DNA of 64,000 nucleotides from Branchiostoma floridae (taxonomy: Eukaryota > Chordata > Leptocardii > Amphioxiformes > Branchiostomatidae), in NCBI RefSeq assembly GCF_000003815.2, contig NC_049990.1, forward strand, positions 1,940,225-2,004,224, given 5' to 3'. Position 1 is the first letter of the stretch, and each line of letters opens with the position of its first letter. The notes beneath the pieces were generated by a model that saw only the letters and a list, made by a program, of their open reading frames with translations, made no database searches and was not told the origin of the DNA. The translations under genes and the position numbers were made by a program. Positions 54,471-64,000 of this stretch are shown here, piece by piece.

Positions 54471-55564
54471 ACAACTTTTAACAAGATAGATCAATACAAA
54501 CTATTTAAAACAACAACAAGTGTAGATATCAATAAGTAAAGTGAACTTATACTACAACAGTATTAACACCTCTATTGGTCTACTGTTATCCCATCTAACT
54601 GTAAGCCTAAAATCTATAAAGTTATGGTACAAAGGTAGATATACTATTCCTAGAAGAAAGGAGAAGAGGAATTACAATTATTATCATCTCAGGCTGTAAG
54701 AAAAGGAAAAAAAACACTTTCTTCATTATTAGACATTGGCTTAGTACTGTTCATTAAATGTCGATGAAGGTACAAATACTAGCTTCAATGTTAAGTTCTA
54801 GTTCTACTTTTTACAAATCAAGTGTTAGTTTCTAGCTTAGTTACAAAATAAATGTTACGTTCTATTTATAAAAGGCATGTTACTTTCAGTTCTACTTCAT
54901 TAGCAAACGATCAAATACAATCTACTATGTACCTTTCAAGAAACTGCAAAACAGCAAACAAAATTCTCCCTTTTTCCATGTAGAAATACCTCAGTACTAC
55001 TACTGTATGTGAATATACAAAAGCGTGCTAGTTCTAGTTGGCTTCTAGTTTGCTACGAAACAATTTAAAGATCATCTACAATATTCCAACAGAGATGTTA
55101 CGAAACAGAAAATGAACTTGAACATGATACACATCCTACAAAACTACCTGCTTGGAAACTTAATTCTAGAATACCAAAGGGAACTTCACTATATACATAA
55201 AGAAAACGTTACAAAAAATAAATGAACATGAACATGATACACATGCAACGAAACTACCATCTTGAAAACTAACTTTTAAAATACCACGGGTAACTGAACT
55301 TCACTTTTTACATGGAATCAAAATGAATCCCATAACAGAAAAGGCTGGCGCCTCAAAAACATGACCTGAACTGGCTTTACTGACAACTGACGTCAGTGCA
55401 TGTAACTTTTCAGGTTCAACCGCTGACTAAACTGTCGGATCTGATTCACTTCCCTACCTGCTGGCTTCATCGGTACACTTAACACCTGTTTCTCACCTGT
55501 GTGAGTCTACCAATGCCATTTACTGACGGAAATGCTAACTTGACTCCCTCACACTTGTTCAAGT
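54471..55564 (-). other. ZU12 3' UTR with poly(A) signal and relic fingers
   Basis: AATAAA at 54471-54476 (as TTTATT). Relics at ~55460-55560 are near-identical to those of ZU4. A block (ATGAACTTGAACATGATACACAT...CAAAACTACC) is present twice at ~55100-55260. Confidence 0.62.
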
Positions 55565-56236
55565 TCATTTGTGACTTTCCATGTGTTTCTTTAGACTGTA
55601 CTGCCGACTGAACTGCTTGCTGCACTCCTCACACTTGTAAGGTTTCTCACCTGTATGAGTCCGTATGTGTTTCTTCAGATCACCCAGCTGACTGAACTGC
55701 TTGCTGCACTCCTCACACTTGTAGGGCTTCTCCCCAGTGTGAGTCCGCATGTGACTCTTCAGATCACCCAGCTGACTGAACTGTTTACTGCACTCCTCAC
55801 ACCTGTAGGGCTTCTCCCCTGTGTGAGTCCGCATGTGACTCTTCAGATGACCCAGCTGACTGAACTGCTTGCTGCATTCCTCACACCTGTAGGGTTTCTC
55901 GCCTGTGTGAGTTCGTATATGTTTCTTGAGACTACCCAGCTCACTGAACTGCCTGCTGCACTCCTCACATTGGTAAGGTTTCTCCCCTGTGTGAGTCCGC
56001 ATGTGAGTTTTTAGAGACCTCTTAGTAGTGAACTGCCTGCTGCACTCCTCACACTTGTAAGGTTTCTCCCCTGTGTGGGTCCGCATGTGTTCCTCAAGAT
56101 GACCAAGCTGACGGAACTGCTTGCTGCACTCTTCACACTTGTAGCGTTTCTCACGTCTGACAGATCGCACTGAAGAATCCCTTTTCACCTTTCTCCTGAC
56201 GTCACCTAAACTCTGAGCACTGCTTGCTGTCGACAT
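55565..56236 (-). CDS. ZU12: 7-finger C2H2 zinc-finger protein (ZU4 sister)
   Basis: Protein of 223 residues, N-terminus [20 protein letters not shown]. Helix -1/3/6 residues: QHE, TST, ESK, QHS, QDS, QDK, RSK. Finger 2 has an unusual helix (TTKRSLKT). Flanking DNA, tail (HMESHK) and last two fingers match ZU4, but the central fingers differ and there are two fewer, so the finger block diverged much faster than its surroundings. Exon 2 starts at 56255. Confidence 0.93.
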   Translation of the reverse strand: MSTASSAQSLGDVRRKVKRDSSVRSVRREKRYKCEECSKQFRQLGHLEEHMRTHTGEKPYKCEECSRQFTTKRSLKTHMRTHTGEKPYQCEECSRQFSELGSLKKHIRTHTGEKPYRCEECSKQFSQLGHLKSHMRTHTGEKPYRCEECSKQFSQLGDLKSHMRTHTGEKPYKCEECSKQFSQLGDLKKHIRTHTGEKPYKCEECSKQFSRQYSLKKHMESHK

Positions 56237-56255
56237 CCTTCTAGATCTGCAACTT

Positions 56256-57230
56256 CTGTAGAGACAATAGGAACGATCAAGTCAGAGACGCTCAATGCTA
56301 GTTTACCCATAGCCCGCAATGCATGCATTTTAGAATAAGGCCTAGTGAGCCGCGAAATTGCGGTTAATTTTGCCATTGACACAGATTTTTGTTATGAATA
56401 GAATTCGCTGAAATCCCTGCAAATTAAAAGCTCAAATGCGCTGGCGAGAACGCCGTCTGCAGTCTGGCCCTTTGGGTTTAGCTGTCTTCCTTCTATTTTG
56501 TCATGAAAATGACTTCAAATGAGATTAACGTATGCGAAAGGGACCGACATCTATTGTTTAAGAGCATAACAATAGGGCGAAAACAAAGGAGTGCGACTCT
56601 TGACGATAGACGCCACCTCACGCTTGTAGCTACAGTGAAAACAAATAAATGGTGACCGAATCTCTCGACTTCTTCTTAATTTCTCGGTAAAATGTGTGAA
56701 ATCACGTAGTCACTGAATGAGAAAACCCGAAAACTGAAATCACGTCCAAGGATCAGTTACTGAACCTCCACGTAAAATAAGGAACACGCCTACTCTCCAA
56801 GCAGAGGTTGAGTCGCGTCGATATAGTAGTACCCGGAAAAAGTCGACTACTACTATATCTACGCGACTCAACCTCTGCTTGGAGAGTAGAACACGCCATC
56901 ATGGCGGACATTTTCCGACCCAGGGGCGGGCAGAGGGGTTTACAGTACACCATACATATATCAATTGCGCCTTGCATACCAATAAACCTTTACTACATCA
57001 TTGAAAACACTTGAAAATTGATCCTGCAATTGAACATACACCTAAACACACATTTTGATGGGTACAACCCAAGCAGTTGTTAAAAGAAAGACCCTCGGTA
57101 AACCCCTCATGGCCCCAACATTTGTTTACGTTGTTTTCTGCCTCCCTCTTCGCTTCCCCTCGTGAACACGCTTTAGTTTTCTGTCAATTCTACAGACGTT
57201 TTACAGTCAGGATACAACAGATCGTCTTAC
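56256..57230 (-). other. ZU12 intron
   Basis: 975 bases, donor CAG|GTAAG at 57229-57230. Colinear with the ZU4 intron except for the 98-base MITE. Confidence 0.75.
56791..56888. mobile_element. 98-bp hairpin MITE with 9-bp target duplication
   Basis: The first and last 28 bases are perfect inverted repeats (TACTCTCCAAGCAGAGGTTG...). With one mismatch the pairing continues through ATATAGTAGTA. The target duplication GAACACGCC lies at 56782-56790 and 56889-56897; the empty site is preserved in ZU4. It has no coding capacity and must be mobilised in trans, if at all. Confidence 0.95.
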
Positions 57231-57410
57231 CTGGACAAACGTAAACTCAAGCCTTGCACACAAACACCAGTAGGTTGTCTCTAAAGCCGCGAAAGTTGTG
57301 GTTTTTGCTCCGGAAGGACAAGGACCTTGAGAAGGACGGGAACTTTTCCAAACCGCTGTCGCTCCGCCACGTAGAGTAAACAGGAAGTCGCGGTGCAGAT
57401 GACCCGGAAA
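57231..57410 (-). promoter_or_regulatory. ZU12 exon 1 and promoter core (type III)
   Basis: Donor end at 57231. The core at ~57398-57410 reads GATGACCCGGAAA, as in ZU4. Confidence 0.65.
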
Positions 57411-57478
57411 TATTCAATGATCATAGGTCAACCATCATCACCTGATTACTCCACAATTGTCGCGATATTGTATTCTCA

Positions 57479-57641
57479 AAGCAGAGGTTTGGTTTTGACG
57501 TATCTCTAGGCCTTTTTTTGTGGGGCATTTTATTTTTGTCCCCCTTTCTCCGTTTTCGCCAGCCAAATATGATGAAATGTGAGAAAATAGAAAGCCTGAT
57601 AAAAACATCAAAAGACGTCAGTCGAAGCCAAACCTCTGCTT
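57479..57641. mobile_element. Fold-back MITE (162-bp form)
   Basis: AAGCAGAGGTTTGG ... GCCAAACCTCTGCTT, the duplicate of 20102-20263, present before ZU4 and ZU12 separated. Confidence 0.8.
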
Positions 57642-58068
57642 GAAGCGCGTAATATCGCGAGAACAGTTGAATAAACTGGAAATGATATTTGACTTGATTA
57701 TAGCCGTAACTGCAGCTGAACCTCTGCTTAACCCAACTGTTTTTTGTTTAATTTTTTTTCACTGTAATAATTGTTGTAGCAGATTAAAGATTCCAGCCAC
57801 ACCCCGGCCCTGTGATATCGGTGGACCATACTTCAGAGATTGTGTGTCATTATTTAACACTGATGTGGTGTTGGGAAAATGAAATGATTAGTTAATTGGC
57901 CCCTAGTGACTTTCAAATACTATAGCAGGACTTCTGGTCTTGGTATCTCGTATGCTATATATCCCGTGTTCTATTGCATGATAAAAAAATGAGAATTTTC
58001 TACATTTCTTACGTGCGAACAAATTCAATGTGAAAGAAAAACTACTAGTACATGCATTGTTCAAACTG
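57642..58068. other. Spacer between ZU12 and ZU13
   Basis: As after ZU4: isolated MITE end near 57720, then common spacer blocks. No gene. Confidence 0.5.
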
Positions 58069-59059
58069 TTTATTGTAAGCAACTTTTTAACAAAATGTAT
58101 CAATGCAAACTATTTAACAACAAAGATAGATATTAATAAGTAAAGTGAACTTATACTACAAGAGTATTAACAGCTCTATTGGTCTACTGTTCTCCCATCT
58201 AACTGCAAGTCTAAAATCTAGAACGTTACGGAACATAGCGCTAGAGATATAATTCCTAGGAGGAAGGGAAAATAACAAGTTCACTACTCTTCTTCTTTAG
58301 ACATTGACTTAATACTGTTCATTAAATGTCGATGAAGGTACAAAAACAATCCTCAATGTTACGTTCTAGTTCTACTTTCTTCAAATCAGTGTTAGTTTCT
58401 AGCTTAGATACAAAGAAATGTTACGTTCTATTTCCAAAAAAACCTCCACATCGTTAGCAATCCATCAAACACGATGTATTATGTACCTTTAAAGGAATTG
58501 CAAAACAGCAAACAAAATTCTACTTTTTCCATGTAGACATACCTCACTACTGTATGTGAATATGTAAATACAGATACCAAAACGTGCTAGTTGCAGTTAA
58601 CTTAAAGTTTGCTACGAAACAATAAAAAAAGGTCTACAATATCCCATCATTACAAAACAGGAGATGAACTTGAACATGATACACAAGCAACAAAACTTCC
58701 ATCTTGGAAACTAAATACTAGAAAACTACAAGTTATAATTGTACTTCAATATTTACATGGGATCAAAATGAACACCATAACAGAAAAGGCTGCATGGAGC
58801 GTCAGAAAAAAACCCGAACTGAACTGGCTTTCCTGACAACGTGTCAGTGCAGGTAACTTTTCAGGTTCAGGCGCTGACTAAACTGTCAATCTGATTCACT
58901 TTTCCACCTGCTGGTACACCTCACACCTGTTTCTCACCTGTGTGAGTCAGCTTGTCTCCATTTAATTGACACAAGCTGACTCACAAGCAAGCATTTTCAT
59001 CAGCTTGGTCATCTTAATGATTAAGATGACAAAGCTTAGGGACATCCTTGCTGAACTCC
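58069..59059 (-). other. ZU13 3' UTR with poly(A) signal and relic fingers
   Basis: AATAAA at 58069-58074 (as TTTATT). The inverted repeat GTGAGTCAGCTTGT / ACAAGCTGACTCAC (~58940-58985) and relic finger (~59000-59070) are shared with ZU6. Confidence 0.62.
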
Positions 59060-60253
59060 TCACACATGTACAAGATCCGTTGAGTGAGTTTCCATGTGTT
59101 TCTTCAGACTATACAGCCGACTGAACTGCCTGCTGCACTCCTCACATGTGTATGGTTTCTCCCCAGTGTGAGTCCGCATGTGTCTCTTCAGAGTACCCAG
59201 CTCATTGAACTGCCTGCTGCACTCCTCACACGTGTAGGGTTTCTCACCTGTGTGAGTCCGCACGTGTCTCTTGAGCTTACCCAGCCGACTGAACTGCCTG
59301 CTGCACTCCTCACACTTGTAGGGTGTCTCACCTGTGTGAGTGCGAATGTGTGTTTTCAGACTGCCCAGCCGACTGAAGTTCCTGCTGCACTCTTCACACT
59401 TGTAGGGTTTCTCCCCTGTGTGAGTCCGTATGTGTTTCTTCAGATGACTCTGCTGACTAAACTGCCTGCTGCACTCCTCACACTTATAGGGTTTTTCCCC
59501 TGTGTGAGTCCGCATGTGTTCCTCAAGATGACCATGCTGACTGAACTGCTTGCTGCACTCCTCACACCTGTATGGTCTTTCCCCTGTGTGAGTCCGTATG
59601 TGTTTGTTCAGATCACTCAGGTCACTGAACTGCTTGCTGCACTCCTCACATCTGTAGGGTTTCTCCCCTGTGTGAGTCCGCATGTGTCTCTTCAGATGAC
59701 CCAACTCACTGAACTGCCTGCTGCACTCCTCACACTTGTAGGGCTTCTCACCTGTGTGAGTTCGCATGTGCCTTTTCAGATCACCCATCTGACTGAACTG
59801 CCTGCTGCACTCCTCACACCTGTAAGGTTTCTCCCCTGTGTGAGTCTGCATGTGACCTGTCAAATGAGCCAGCTGACTAAACCGCTTGCTGCACTCCAAA
59901 CATTCGTAGGATTTCTCCCCTGTGCGTGTCCGCATGTGTTTCTTTAGATTACTCAACTGACTGAACTGCCTGCTGCACTCCTCACACCTGTAGGGTTTCT
60001 CCCCTGTGTGGGTCTGCATGTGACCTTTCAAATGAACCAGCTGACTAAACCGCTTGCTGCACTTCACACATTTGTAGGGTTTCTCCCCTGTGTGAGTCCG
60101 CATGTGAGTCTTCAGATTACCCAGTCGACTGAACTGCTTATTGCACTCCTCACACCTGTAGGGTTTCCCCCCTCTGACAGATCGCACAGAAGAATCCCTT
60201 TTCACCCTTCTCCTGACGTCACCCAGACCCTGGGCACTGTTTGCTGTCGACAT
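59060..60253 (-). CDS. ZU13: 13-finger C2H2 zinc-finger protein
   Basis: Protein of 397 residues, the longest member; N-terminus [20 protein letters not shown], with GGKPY before finger 1. Helix -1/3/6 residues: RNT, QHG, QNK, QHG, QDR, EHR, DDK, QHE, QHK, RST, RKR, ETR, RSK. Finger 3 lost its last His (HMRTR) and the next linker is TGEKSY. Fingers 2 and 4 share the odd C-x-K/E-C-SKRF and HMQTH framework, so fingers 1-2 and 3-4 look like a duplicated pair. Finger 7 (DLSDLNKH) equals ZU5 finger 5. The tail TDLVHV matches ZU6. Exon 2 starts at 60275. Confidence 0.94.
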   Translation of the reverse strand: MSTANSAQGLGDVRRRVKRDSSVRSVRGGKPYRCEECNKQFSRLGNLKTHMRTHTGEKPYKCVKCSKRFSQLVHLKGHMQTHTGEKPYRCEECSRQFSQLSNLKKHMRTRTGEKSYECLECSKRFSQLAHLTGHMQTHTGEKPYRCEECSRQFSQMGDLKRHMRTHTGEKPYKCEECSRQFSELGHLKRHMRTHTGEKPYRCEECSKQFSDLSDLNKHIRTHTGERPYRCEECSKQFSQHGHLEEHMRTHTGEKPYKCEECSRQFSQQSHLKKHIRTHTGEKPYKCEECSRNFSRLGSLKTHIRTHTGETPYKCEECSRQFSRLGKLKRHVRTHTGEKPYTCEECSRQFNELGTLKRHMRTHTGEKPYTCEECSRQFSRLYSLKKHMETHSTDLVHV

Positions 60254-60275
60254 CCTCCTAGAGTTTGTGCAACTT

Positions 60276-61476
60276 CTGTAGAGACAATAGGAACGATCAA
60301 GTTAGATATATTTAATCCATACTGGCCATAGCAATGCATGAATTTTTAAGTGAGGCGTATTAAGTGGCGAAAATGTGGTCTATATTTGCCACAGAAACAG
60401 ACTATTCACGGAAAAGAGAAGCAAGAAATAGAATTCTGCCAAATTGCACGCAGAAATGACGGCCAATCCCAGCGTGTAAGCTCAAATGCGCTGACAAGAA
60501 CCTGGTCTCCAGTCTGACGCTTTGTCTTTGGATTCCGCTTCGATTTTGTGACGAAAAACGGGTTTTTAATGAGGTGACCGTATGCGAAAGGGACCGATAT
60601 CTATTGTTTACGAGCATAACAATAGAACAAAAACAAAGGAGTACGACTCTTGACGCTAAACGCCACCCAACGCTTGTAGCTACAGTGAAAACAAAAGAAT
60701 CTCTGGAATAAATCCGGTAACTTTTCCGGTAAAATGTGTAAAATCACTCGGTCAAACTTCAGCGAAATCGGATGTGTTTTTTTTTCCACGTTGTTCCCGA
60801 ATGTGCAAAGAGAAAACAGTAAATGTGAAAACACGCCCAAGCAAATTAGAAAACATGTTTAAATCATCAGTTACTTAACCTCCCCGTCAGTTACTGAACC
60901 TCCCCGTCAGTTACTGAACCTCCCCGTAAAATAAGGAACACGCCATGATGAACACCAGATGGTGGGAATTTTCCTGCCCAGGGGCGGATGTAGGGGTTTA
61001 CAGTATACCGTACATATTCAAACTGCTCTCTTCATACCAATAAGGCATTGTTTACACCAATGAATACTGGTACTTGAAAGTTACCTCTGCACTTGAAAAT
61101 AAACCTTAGCGAACTTGCAGTTTCACCCATTTCAATGTTCAATGGTTACAACCTACATGATTCTCAAAAGAAAGACCCTCGGTAAACCCCTCATAAGCCC
61201 TAGATGTTAATTTGTTTACGTTAGCTTCTGTCCTCCTCCTTGCTGCCCCCGTATGAATTTTGAATAAATTTCACAAAACATTTTAGGCGAGAAAACGACA
61301 AAGCTACGAAGGAACACGTGTATCATGATCACTTTCTTCTGCAACACCCAAAGAAGACAGAAAAATGTAGTTGAGTTACTGCAGTTGACAGGACCCCTAT
61401 ACCAAAATCACGACACCTTCAGTTTTTTGTCAAATCTACTGAGATTTTGGAGTCAAAATACAACAAATCGTCTCAC
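60276..61476 (-). other. ZU13 intron
   Basis: ~1.2 kb, donor CAG|GTGAGA at 61475-61476. The block CAGTTACTGAACCTCCCCGT is repeated three times at ~60869-60930 (once in other units). No other insertion. Confidence 0.72.
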
Positions 61477-61640
61477 CTGAACAAACTGGATCCCTAGTCT
61501 TGCACGGAAACAGCAGTAGGTTGTCTCTGAAGCCGCGAAAGTTGTGATTTTTGTTTTGGAAGGACGGGAACTTCCCCGAACCGCTGTCAACCTCGCCACT
61601 ACGAGTAAACAGGAAATCGCGATGAAGGTGACCCGGAAGT
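61477..61640 (-). promoter_or_regulatory. ZU13 exon 1 and promoter core (type II)
   Basis: Donor end at 61477; AGGTGACCCGGAAGT at 61626-61640, ETS site intact. Confidence 0.68.
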
Positions 61641-61849
61641 ATTCTATGATCAAGGGTCAGACACCGACTCCTGATGATTATGTTGTCGCGATATGTGGCA
61701 GGGACTCGTATACGGTATAGGACTGTTTAGCCACAGTCGACGTTGTAGGGCTGATATCAATTAGGATTTTACCATGGTCAATATTGACCGAAGGAGGCCA
61801 TATATATATATATAAATATATATTTATACGTTGCGATATTGCATTTTTC
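61641..61849. promoter_or_regulatory. Type II upstream module of ZU13
   Basis: GTCGCGATATGTGGCAGGGACT, hairpin GACTGTTTAGCCACAGTC, palindrome GGTCAATATTGACC at 61776-61789, then an (AT)n stretch at ~61799-61830. Confidence 0.5.
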
Positions 61850-61982
61850 AAGCAGAGGTTCAGCTCAGACTGTTTCTGACGTATTTCTATGCGTTTTTGT
61901 TAGAATTTCTATTTTGCCCCCCTTTCTTTGTCTTGAAAACAATGTGTTCCCCATTATCATAGCCGGAGCCGAACCTCTGCTT
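61850..61982. mobile_element. Fold-back MITE (133-bp form)
   Basis: AAGCAGAGGTTCAGCTC ... GGAGCCGAACCTCTGCTT. Confidence 0.82.
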
Positions 61983-62490
61983 AGCCCATTGTATAACTTT
62001 CATCATTGTTGTAACGTATTAAAGATTCTAGCCACACCCCGGCTCTGTGATATTGGGTATTGGTGGACCATACTACAGAGATTGTGTGTCTTTTTGTCTA
62101 ACACTGATGTGGTGTTGGGAAAACTAAAGAATCGGAAAATCGGCCCGTATTGACTTTCAAAGATACTGCAGCAGGACTTCCGGTCTTGATATCACATATG
62201 CTAGTCTTGATATCACATATGCTAGTCTTGATATCAAATATGCTAGTCTTGATATCACATATGCTAGTCTTGATATCAAATATGCTAGTCTGGATATCAC
62301 ATATGCTAGTCTTGATACCACATATGCTAGTCTTGATATCACATATGCTAGTCTTGATATCACATATGCTAGATATCCCGTCTCCCATTGGTCGGGATGT
62401 TAAGTAAAGGGCATTATGGGAATTTCCTAAACTTATCATATACTAACAACTTCAATGTGAAAGAAAAACTGCATGTTTATTCTACAACTG
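61983..62490. other. Spacer before ZU14, with 21-base repeat
   Basis: Common spacer blocks, the tandem repeat described next, and the ZU14 poly(A) region. No gene; the long frames here come from the repeat. Confidence 0.55.
62185..62372. repeat. 21-base tandem repeat, ~9 copies
   Basis: Unit TCTTGATATCACATATGCTAG with ATCAAATATG, CTGGATATC and TGATACCAC variants. Other spacers have a single equivalent (TCTTGGTATCTCGTATGCTAG), so it is a local expansion. Confidence 0.95.
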
Positions 62491-63250
62491 TTTATTTTGA
62501 GGTAAATGTCAACAAAACGGGTAAATATACAAATCAACAAGAAAGGTAGTTACTAATAAGTAACTGATCATATCTAACAAAATTCTTACCACTACTTTTC
62601 TTGTTCTCTTATTTAAACTGAAACTGTGAGTCTAAAATTATCGTTAAGAAACATAGCTATTCCTAGTAGAGTACAATAACAAGGGATTCATTATAACATG
62701 TTATATGTTCAGTAGTAATGGAGGTACAAAATTAATTCTAGTAGTTTGTTACAAAACAATCAAAACAAAGCAACATGAATTAACCATCATACAAGTCAAA
62801 AGATAAGAATCAAATTCAAAACACAATGTGCTTCCAAGAAATACAATTCTACTTTTTCCCTTGTGGACATACCTCGCTACTGTATGTAAATATGTCAATA
62901 AAGATACAAAGCGTTCTAATTCTAGTTAACTCCTAGTTTGCTACAAAACAATCAAACATGATCTACAATATTCCATCAAAGAATTTTCAAAACAAGAAAT
63001 AAACTTGATACAGGAACACTACAGGAAACTGAACTTCACTATTTACATGGGATCAAAATGAACACCATAACAGAAAAGGCTGGCGCCCCCATAAAACACG
63101 AACTGAATTGGCTTTCCTGACAACGTGTCAGTGCATGTAACTTTTCAGGATCAACCGCTGACTGAACTGTCGGATCTGATTCACTTCCCCACCTGCTGGC
63201 TTCATTAGTGCAACCAACACCTGTTTCTCGCCTGTGTGAGTCAACTTGAG
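62491..63250 (-). other. ZU14 3' UTR (CDS not in window)
   Basis: AATAAA at 62491-62496 (as TTTATT), then sequence close to the ZU6 3' UTR through CACCTGTTTCTCGCCTGTGTGAGTCAACTTG (finger relic). Homology stops at about 63250, before any coding fingers. Confidence 0.68.
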
Positions 63251-64000
63251 TCCATTTAATGGACCCTTTCAGCCGAACGCCATATCGAACAAATAGAACC
63301 CCCTATTCTTTTTCGAATACTCGGTCAAAAACAGCCCTAGTGGGACAGGAATGGACAAAGAAAAATGCTATGCCTTTTTTGTTTATGACTATACCGACCG
63401 AGTATTGTTGTTTTGGGAAGGGTGTACGCTACACCACATTACTTTCTTCCTGGACAGGATGCGCATGTAAAGCAATGTTCGTAGAAGAGACGGGACTCCG
63501 CACTAGCGGACTTTGTAGTGTTGTCTTATATTTGACACGTGCTACAAGCTCCCTCTCCGCGAGTGACCGAGCTACTTTCTTCTTAATTTGGTTTTTCTCC
63601 TAAGCATGTATGCACATGCCATGTATGCAATAAACGCGGTAGACAAGCTGTCACATACATACGTACCCAGCTTTACACCTGCATCGACCGCATGTCAGAA
63701 ACTGGGCACTCCTGCCCACTAACAAGGTAATATTATGGAGCGCCTCCCACCTGCGCTTTGACTGAAATTATATCGCCCTTAACGCAACTATATACGTCCT
63801 CTCCTAAAATGACTGTACCCAGTGGATGTAGCCTTCCACAAAGAATGCATAGCATTTTTCTGTCGCCCGTTCTGAGAGGATTTTAAGGCCCCAAAAGCTA
63901 AACCGAAGTCAGTCAATATCCTCAGCCTAATAGCGGCGGCGGCCATATTTTTGCAACTCGCGCCGTTTTTGACCGAGGTTTTGAAATAGAACCCGACATC
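63251..64000. other. Unidentified sequence interrupting ZU14
   Basis: Not homologous to any other part of the array. Short inverted matches (CTCGGTCAAAAAC at ~63321 against GTTTTTGACCGAG at ~63967; AGAAAAATGCTATGC at ~63359 against GCATAGCATTTTTCT at ~63847) suggest a long fold-back or TIR element ending beyond the window. The plus-strand frame 63259-63603 (114 residues) shows no known domain; a short minus-strand frame starts MAAAAIRLRIL near 63942. I do not call a gene. Confidence 0.4.

Noticed and set aside
62098-62439. Frames of 113, 85 and 68 residues near 62.2 kb
   Set aside because: Generated by the 21-base tandem repeat; no start context, no neighbours, all frames similar.

Overview
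The window looks like invertebrate chordate DNA, most likely amphioxus (Branchiostoma). The basis is the amphioxus-style finger repeat ([26 protein letters not shown]), CR1/L2-like LINEs, a Penelope-like element and many short fold-back transposons. The species is inferred from memory of the finger signature; no search was run. There are no operons, tRNAs, rRNAs or CRISPR arrays.

The main content is a head-to-tail array of 13 poly-C2H2 zinc-finger (ZNF) genes, all on the minus strand, called ZU1 to ZU13 here, plus the 3' UTR of a fourteenth (ZU14) at the right edge. Each unit is about 4 kb of duplicated DNA. Twelve of the 13 follow one gene model, read on the minus strand: (1) a non-coding exon 1 with an E-box/ETS-like (TGACCCGGAAGT) promoter core and a CAG|GTAAG-type donor; (2) a 0.9-2.3 kb intron, itself homologous between units; (3) an acceptor (usually TCTCTACAG|AAGTT) 22-30 bases before the start codon; (4) one uninterrupted coding exon with a ~30-residue basic N-terminus and 5-13 fingers; (5) a ~0.7-1.2 kb 3' UTR with an AATAAA signal and decayed, untranslated finger relics. 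Exon 1 has an in-frame stop upstream, so translation starts in exon 2. ZU8 is the exception: its intron, exon 1 and promoter have been replaced by transposons.

Layout: ZU1 CDS 741-1682; Penelope-like debris 3.07-4.25 kb; ZU2 5062-6075, with a pseudo-exon and a 741-bp TIR transposon in its intron; an intact LINE 9035-12811; ZU3 13941-14873; ZU4 18121-18960; ZU5 21672-22532, whose exon 1 is split by a 1294-bp TIR transposon; a frameshifted LINE ~25.43-28.32 kb; ZU6 29669-30532; ZU7 33814-34671 (frameshifted tail); ZU8 38234-38956; a transposon island 39.0-41.1 kb, then a candidate small non-ZNF gene near 41.35-41.70 kb; ZU9 43367-43882; ZU10 47025-47555 (truncated), with an assembly gap in its intron; ZU11 51677-52597 (frameshifted tail); ZU12 55565-56236; ZU13 59060-60253; ZU14 3' UTR and an unidentified sequence to 64000.

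How the genes may work together (inference): the shared promoter core suggests co-expression of a set of nuclear DNA-binding proteins whose specificity differs at helix positions -1, 3 and 6. First and last fingers are conserved while middle fingers are shuffled. No KRAB, SCAN, BTB or ZAD effector domain is visible. The array is heavily colonised by transposons and could be an amphioxus counterpart of transposon-silencing ZNF clusters; nothing in the sequence proves that.
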